A stretch of 32,500 nucleotides of DNA, taken from Glandiceps talaboti. Taxonomy: Eukaryota; Hemichordata; Enteropneusta; Spengelidae. The stretch lies in contig NC_135567.1 in NCBI RefSeq assembly GCF_964340395.1, forward strand, positions 1,258,109 through 1,290,608, in the 5' to 3' direction. This document shows, piece after piece, positions 25,079 through 32,500 of this stretch. Position 1 is the stretch's first letter. The number at the start of each line of letters is the position of its first letter. The notes beneath the pieces were generated by a model. It was not told the origin of the DNA and ran no database searches. It saw only the letters and a program-made list of their open reading frames with translations. The translations under genes were made by a program, and so were the position numbers.

Positions 25079-25150
25079 AGGTAAAATCTACCTAGATTCC
25101 CATGTCATTGTACCAGGGTTTCCTACCAGTATTTTTGTTAAGGGTGTTAA
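24929..25150. repeat. Long foldback (inverted repeat)
   Basis: 25078-25150 is the exact reverse complement of 24929-25001 (73 bp). In addition, 25013-25078 and 25079-25144 form a zero-loop palindrome with 66-bp arms and one mismatch, centred on CCTAGG. The inverted copy is one unit of the ~75-bp array. Confidence 0.95.
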
Positions 25151-25377
25151 AGACTACCTAGGTTGGTGAATATAATTTTAATTTTGACATGCCTCTCTAC
25201 TATAGTAGTAATGATAAATCTCACTTATAACAAATGAGATTGTGACCTTTGACCTTGTCATCTGGTTAACAATGAGGTGTTGAAGGTCATCACCCTACCT
25301 CTGTGAACTTGACAACAATAACTAATTTGTAGATTTCCATTTGTAAATAGTTGTTTCATATTGCATGGAGACATAGA
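25151..25377. other. Unique spacer with nuclear-receptor-like half-sites
   Basis: Short unique DNA containing tgacctttgacct and gaaggtcatcaccctacct. I see no gene in it. Confidence 0.5.
25243..25255 (-). promoter_or_regulatory. Perfect DR1 nuclear receptor motif
   Basis: TGACCTTTGACCT on the plus strand is AGGTCAAAGGTCA on the minus strand, the consensus for HNF4/RXR-type dimers. Occupancy cannot be judged from sequence, and the motif could belong to an old dispersed repeat. Confidence 0.4.
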
Positions 25378-25550
25378 AATGTAGTTTATGCAAATGTAGT
25401 TTATGTAAGTGTAGTTTATTTAACCTTAGTTTATGCAAATGTTGTTTATGTAAATGTAGTTTATTTAAATGTGGTTTATGCAAATGTAGTTTATTTAAAT
25501 GCGGTTTATGCAAATGTAGTTTATGCAAATGTGGTTTACGTAAATGTCTA
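25378..25550 (+). repeat. 15-bp array with POU octamer motifs
   Basis: The unit is aaatgtagtttatgc, with gtttatgt, gtttattt and gtttacg variants, about 11-12 copies. Five units create a perfect ATGCAAAT octamer across the junction. Open frames on both strands are artefacts of the 15-bp period. Confidence 0.92.
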
Positions 25551-25735
25551 TTGTGATTTTTACTCATAAATCAATACAGTTCCATTGTTAAGGAATAACT
25601 TTGCTGGAATTTGTTGCCAAGGCAACAGATTTGCTGTGATTGGTGATTTGGGTGGGTTATTTCAATATTAGAGCTTAGAAATGTATGGGATTAATATAAT
25701 CACTATTGTTTTAGTAAGGTGAGAAAATATAGTCA

Positions 25736-25858
25736 GTTAACAAAATGCAAAGTTGGAACAATACACAGTTGATAAATAGACAGTTAATAAAATAGGCAGT
25801 CGATAAAATAGACGGTTGATAAAATAGACGGTTGGAACAATACACAATTGATAGATAG
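25736..25858 (+). repeat. Degenerate array of about 15 bp
   Basis: Words such as agttgataaa, aatagacagt and ggaacaatacaca recur about six to eight times with drift. An older, eroded array. Confidence 0.7.
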
Positions 25859-25861
25859 TTA

Positions 25862-27176
25862 CCCATAGACTTCATATACCATAACTGCTATAGTCTACCT
25901 GTAGACTTCATATACCATAACTACTATAGTCTACCCATAGACTCCATATACCATAACTACTACAGTCTACCCATAGACTTCATATACCATAACTACTATA
26001 GTCTACCCATAGACTTCATATACCATAACTACTATAGTCTACCTGTAGACTTCATATACCATAACTACTATAGTCTACCCATAGACTTCATACACCATAA
26101 CTACTATAGTCTACCCATAGACTCCATATACTATAACTACTATAGTCTACCCATAGACTCCATATACCATGACTACTATAGTCTACCTGTAGACCTCATA
26201 TACCATAACTACTATAGTCTACCCATAGACTTCATATACCATAACTACTATAGTCTACCTGTAGACTTCATATACCATAACTACTATAGTCTACCCATAG
26301 ACTTCATATGCCATAACTACTATAGTCTACCCATAGACTTCATATACCATAACTACTATAGTCTACCCATAGATTTCATACACCATAACTACTATAGTCT
26401 ACCCATAGACTTCATACACCATAACTACTATAGTCTACCCATAGACTTCATATACCATAACTACTATAGTCTACCCATAGACTTCATATACCATAACTAC
26501 TATAGTCTACCCATAGATTTCATATACCATAACTACTATAGTCTACCCATAGACTTCATATACCATAACTACTATAGTCTACCCATAGTCTTCATATGCT
26601 ATAACTACTATAGTCTACCCATAGACTTCATATACCATAATTACTATTGTCTACCCATAGACTTCATATACCATAACTACTATAGTCTACCCATAGACTT
26701 CATATACCATAACTACTATAGTCTACCCATAGACTTCATATACCATAACTACTATAGTCTACCCATAGACTTCATATACCATAACTACTATAGTCTACCT
26801 GTAGACTTCATATACCATAACTACTATAGTCTACCCATAGACTTCATACACCATAACTACTATAGTCTACCCATAGCCTCCATATACCATAACTACTATA
26901 GTCTACCTGTAGACTTCATATACCATAACTACTATAGTCTACCCATAGACTTCATATACCATAACTACTATAGTCTACCCATATACTCCATATACCATAA
27001 CTACTATAGTCTACCCATAGACTTCATATACCATAACTACTATAGTCTACCCATAGACTTCATATACCATAACTACTATAGTCTACCCGTAGACTTCATA
27101 TACCATAACTACTATAGTCTACCCATAGACTTCATATACCATAACTTCTATAGTCTACCCATAGACTTCATGTACC
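25862..27176 (+). repeat. 36-bp tandem array, about 36 copies
   Basis: The unit is ataactactatagtctaccc followed by atagacttcatatacc. Variants are CCCATAGAC/CCTGTAGAC, TATACC/TACACC and ACTTC/ACTCC. It contains the near-palindrome GACTATAGTAG. Confidence 0.95.
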
Positions 27177-27338
27177 AACCTGTAGTCTTAAGACATGGGT
27201 CAAGTTATGCTTTTTAGTGACCATAACTGACATTTTCAATGCCATCCCCAAGTCTACCCACAATGCACTGGCCACATGTGATTGGGATGAAATCCCTCAA
27301 CAAAACCTGGTTGATCGAATAAACACATGCATTTAAAT

Positions 27339-27664
27339 TGACTTGAGACAGAGCTGTGATTGGCCTTTGACTTGAGACAGAGCTGTGATTGGTCTAGTGA
27401 CTTGAGACAGAGCTGTGATTGGTCTAGTGACTTGAGACAGAGCTGTGATTGGTCTAAACTGTGACTTGAGACAGAGCTGTGATTGGTCTAGTGACTTGAG
27501 ACAGAGCTGTGATTGGTCTAAACTGTGACTTGAGACAGAGCTGTGATTGGTCTAGTGACTTGAGACAGAGCTGTGATTGGTCTAAACTGTGACTTGAGAC
27601 AGAGCTGTGATTGGTCTAGTGACTTGAGACAGAGCTGTGATTGGTCTAAACAGTGACTTGAGGG
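27339..27664 (+). repeat. 30/34-bp alternating array, 10 copies
   Basis: The unit is gacttgagacagagctgtga then ttggtcta; linkers alternate between gt (30 bp) and aactgt (34 bp), giving a 64-bp dimer repeated about four times from the third unit on. Each unit carries ATTGG (a CCAAT box on the minus strand). Confidence 0.94.
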
Positions 27665-28477
27665 TTAGACTTTGGGATGACGAAGGAAAATTCAATTACT
27701 GAATAAATTATATTAATTCAATATTAATTATATTGACACTCCTAATGTCAGCCATGGTCGAAGACAATGGGTAAATTACGTAATTATAGTATGCACTTGG
27801 TAAATTGTAACCCCCCGAGATATGAAATATTATGGGCTACCAAGTACCTCAATATATATATATATATGGTGAAGGGGTGACAATAGACAGAGCTTTACCT
27901 TGCAATGTACAAGACACATGTTGTCACTTTGCGTTACAAAATTGTGGATAACATTAAACTGCATATTGAATCTCATTTATGACATGCTATTTTTTTTCTG
28001 GTGACACCTTGCCTGTTTTCTGGCGACACACAAAGTTGAAAGTGAGGGCGCCCTCTAGCGGAAAACAATTGAGAATCATGTAGTTACTACTATATATAAA
28101 ATCTTTTGACCCTGTACATTTTTGACACCAAAATTGATTTTGCCACGTGCTCGATTTACAGATTGTAGATTAATACCGTTTTCGGCCACCAGTTGTGTTA
28201 CAGGTGTAATAACTAGATTTACCAGATTTAAACTGAATGCCTCCCGTACGGCAATCACTAATTATGCAAATAACTCATTAAACTAACAAAACCTGTAGTA
28301 ACAGGGTTTTTTTTGGACAAGCGTGCTTTCTTAGGTTAATGTATGTGCCAAATTATACGGAATTTGAAGAGTGCATTATACTGCTTAATTACTGAATAAC
28401 ATTCATTATTCAGAATATTCATTAAAGGTAAAAGTTGCAGCACAGGGAGCTCAGGCTCAGTTAGTTTTGTTTACAAA
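27665..28477. other. Unique intergenic DNA
   Basis: Unique AT-rich DNA with a short (TA)n at about 27851-27866 and a CTCF-like motif at 28048-28061. The longest minus-strand frame (28076-28258, 60 residues) has no recognisable family and no supporting context. I see no gene. Confidence 0.5.
28048..28061 (-). promoter_or_regulatory. CTCF-like motif
   Basis: The minus strand reads CCGCTAGAGGGCGC, close to the conserved animal CTCF core (CC-N-C-N-AG-N-GGGCGC style). It is GC-rich in AT-rich surroundings and lies about 0.4 kb beyond the edge of the array-dense block. The same word may also occur in dispersed repeats. Confidence 0.4.
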
Positions 28478-28555
28478 TACAAACAAACAAGTGAACAAAC
28501 AAGTGAACAAACAAACAAACAAACAAACAGATAAACAAAAGCAAATAAACAAATA
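28478..28555 (+). repeat. (AAAC)n-type simple repeat
   Basis: An imperfect run of acaaacaaacaa and gtgaacaaac words, ending in aaataaacaaataaat. Confidence 0.85.
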
Positions 28556-28557
28556 AA

Positions 28558-28707
28558 TCACTCAGTGTCAGACACAAATAAGTCACTCAGTGTCAGACAC
28601 AAATAAGTCACTCAGTGTCAGACACAAATAAGTCACTCAGTGTCAGACTCAAATAAGTCACTCAGTGTCAGACTCAAATAAGTCACCCAGTGTCGGACAC
28701 AAATTAG
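28558..28707 (+). repeat. 25-bp tandem array, 6 copies
   Basis: The unit is ctcagtgtcagacacaaata followed by agtca; two copies have gactc for gacac, and the last is diverged (cccagtgtcggac). Confidence 0.93.
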
Positions 28708-29136
28708 TGACACATGCAAATCAGCCTACAATTCCCTAACAACTACAACTTACTACTACATATCAAAAAGGCAAACATGAACCAAAGGATGTACTTAGTC
28801 CATACATTTTTACACTGCGAAGATCTCTTTAAAAATCTTCTCAAAATTCCCTGAATTTAAGATGCATGTTGATATAGGCACTATACTGTCATTTTATTCC
28901 ATAGGGCAATATTCCAACTGTCAAACACTTCTGTACCTTATCCAAATTTCGTTGACATTCTTGAAATATATATACCAAGATGCATCCCCATTAGGGAGTT
29001 TCAAGATTTCCCCTTTCATACCCCCCCCCCCCCACCTACAAAAGCTTGGGAAAAATTGATCCCCCCTGCAAGTTCTTGATTTTTTCCATGACCCTCACAG
29101 ACTTACACAAACACACCATACACAATGTACATGCAC
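28708..29136. other. Unique intergenic DNA with a C13 tract
   Basis: Unique DNA with a poly-C run at 29021-29033. I see no gene. Confidence 0.5.
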
Positions 29137-29286
<150 letters not shown>

Positions 29287-30657
29287 AACCGATCTCTACT
29301 CCAAAAGTGTTGCAAAAAGCTGTGAAACTTTAACAAATTTTGATGTAGTCATGACGTATGTATTCGACGATCGGATTGTTGTGTTATTGTCGACCAGCAC
29401 CATTATGAAACCCACTATACATCCTATAACTGGCTATCAAGGTATCAATAATCATAACGTATTCAACATGATCACAATATTCCGAGTCCACCCCTGTCAC
29501 AAATTCTGGTCGTTTCCTATTTGTGCGAACAATGACCTGTTCTGATGACGTTGGACAACATTCCTTATTCTACGTTTTACTACAGTAGCAGAACGAATAA
29601 TGTAAATGTATTGCACATCTCGAGAAAGAATGCGTAAATTTGCACGGACATGATCTGCTATCAGTTGATAATTGTTAGCATACTGCCGGACCCATAGCTT
29701 CCAAAATCATTTAACGTTTGGAACCCGGATAACACGTCCGCACCCGGCCATTTTTTCACAATTCCCTGGAGCACGTGTTTGAATTACTTTGATAACTAAT
29801 TCTATCATATGTTTACACGAATTCTATATTTAAAAAGAATTAGAAGGAAAGTGAACAGATGGTTAAAATCATGAAAAATCAATGCGTTCTCGTCTCGAGC
29901 TTGCAATTCCAAGCCTATCAACCAATCGCCATGTTCTTTTAATTCATTAACACCTGCAAACAGGTGTACAAGAAATGTATTGACAAATCTGTAAGCTTGT
30001 GATAATGAAATGCAAGTTACTTGACAAAGGAAACAATTCTCTTTCGCCCACTTGGACTGAAGACGTCAAATATTGTCAATAGATTAATGGGGTTTCAGTT
30101 GATTTATACTTGGCATCTATTCATGCTTACGTTCGTATTTGCATATCAATAGTTTTTCGTCTGCATATATCGTTCGTCTTCGCTTAGGTGAAAACCCACT
30201 GATAAGTTATTGCATATTTTCGGTAATTAGATGCGGTGGCTACACAAAAGAAAGTTGTTGTTTATGGTCAGGAAACGTTGCATAAACTGGTGCGACGACG
30301 TGAATTTTTTTTAATTGTTCATGATTAGTTGTGCAGTTGTCGTCCCTGAAATAGCAATTAATGTAGGGAGAGTTTTTGTTTTCCCTTGGATCTACAGTCT
30401 GCATTAGCTGGACAAACACAAGAAAAAAGAAGATTGAGGCGGGGCATTTAAGTGATGCAAACTCACCAGAAAACAATTCTTTTTAAATTTTTCTTGGCCT
30501 TAAACACGCCCACGGTTAGATCTATGCTATAACTTTCTATTAAAGCTTCCCATTATTACATGTGTGGTTGGCCGTAAGATCGTATCTGCAGGCAATCATG
30601 CTGGAGAACTCGCTTACATAACTTCATGTCATCTTGTAAAAATACTAAGTTGCTGTC
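29287..30657. other. Unique, more CpG-containing intergenic DNA
   Basis: The longest non-repetitive block in the window. Base composition is more balanced, and CG dinucleotides are commoner than in the arrays. It has an octamer ATTTGCAT at 30137-30144 and one minus-strand ORF described separately. No tRNA or other RNA gene was recognised. Confidence 0.5.
30240..30476 (-). CDS. Doubtful small ORF, 78 aa, signal-anchor-like N-terminus
   Basis: An ATG-to-stop frame in non-repetitive DNA. Residues about 12-27 (PASIFFFLVFVQLMQ) form a hydrophobic segment like a signal peptide or signal anchor, followed by a polar part with two cysteines and an NCT glycosylation site. I recognise no family. It could be a first coding exon of a minus-strand gene, or chance. 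There is no supporting splice or homology evidence. Confidence 0.12.
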   Translation of the reverse strand: MFSGEFASLKCPASIFFFLVFVQLMQTVDPRENKNSPYINCYFRDDNCTTNHEQLKKIHVVAPVYATFPDHKQQLSFV

Positions 30658-30669
30658 GGGGGGGGGGAT

Positions 30670-32500
<1,831 letters not shown>

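Noticed and set aside
25322-25569. HKLHLHKPHLNKL-type repeat protein on the minus strand and its plus-strand shadow
   Set aside because: A 15-bp period keeps frames open on both strands; no start context or homology.
28076-28258. Minus-strand 60-codon ORF
   Set aside because: Short, no recognised motif, no splice or promoter support in AT-rich intergenic DNA.

Overview
The window looks like nuclear DNA of a marine invertebrate. It holds one protein-coding gene split by eight GT-AG introns, is AT-rich, and is crowded with tandem repeats; by my rough tally about 70% is repeat array and about 5% is coding. I cannot name the species. The protein and the repeat style would fit a lophotrochozoan, a hemichordate or an amphioxus-like animal.

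The gene (plus strand, 239-20957) is the 3' part of a histidine decarboxylase (HDC), the PLP enzyme that makes histamine. Nine exons were assembled by hand from splice sites and phase, giving 522 residues and a stop codon. The N-terminal ~144 residues lie left of the window. With an offset of 144 the residues align gap-free to human HDC at each catalytic position checked (His194, Asp273, Lys305, Tyr334, Ser354, Arg447). The NPSK lysine motif and the Ser354 equivalent favour HDC over aromatic amino acid (DOPA) decarboxylase. The last exon carries the end of the enzyme domain plus a long hydrophilic tail.

Every intron touched by the window holds its own private tandem array: 30 bp (119-238), 28 bp (867-1994), 26 bp with CRE sites (2537-3470), 37 bp (3531-5358), 20 bp (5577-5946), 40 bp (6621-7049), 27/29 bp with CCAAT (7330-9110), 16 bp (9400-9710), 29 bp (10222-17355, about 246 copies) and 34 bp (17699-20198, about 73 copies). 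Several units contain copies of splice sites. The 34-bp and 30-bp units duplicate the real 3' splice site of the next exon, and the 37/29-bp units of intron 7 start at, and resemble, the real 5' splice site of exon 7. Intron 7 therefore carries hundreds of GTAAGT donors and TTTACAG acceptors, and intron 8 about 70 near-identical decoys of the acceptor of the last exon. This is the most unusual thing in the window.

Downstream of the gene (20958-28707) are more arrays with different units (37, 34/37, 19, 72, ~75, 15, 36, 30/34 and 25 bp), one long foldback, an octamer-motif cluster, a DR1-like nuclear receptor site and a CTCF-like site. From 27665 to 30657 the DNA is mostly unique with microsatellites; I find no firm gene there. 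At the right end, 31767-32500 is the decayed 3' end of a CR1/L2-like non-LTR retrotransposon on the minus strand. Its short-repeat tail has become a perfect 1096-bp (TGAT)n tract (30671-31766).
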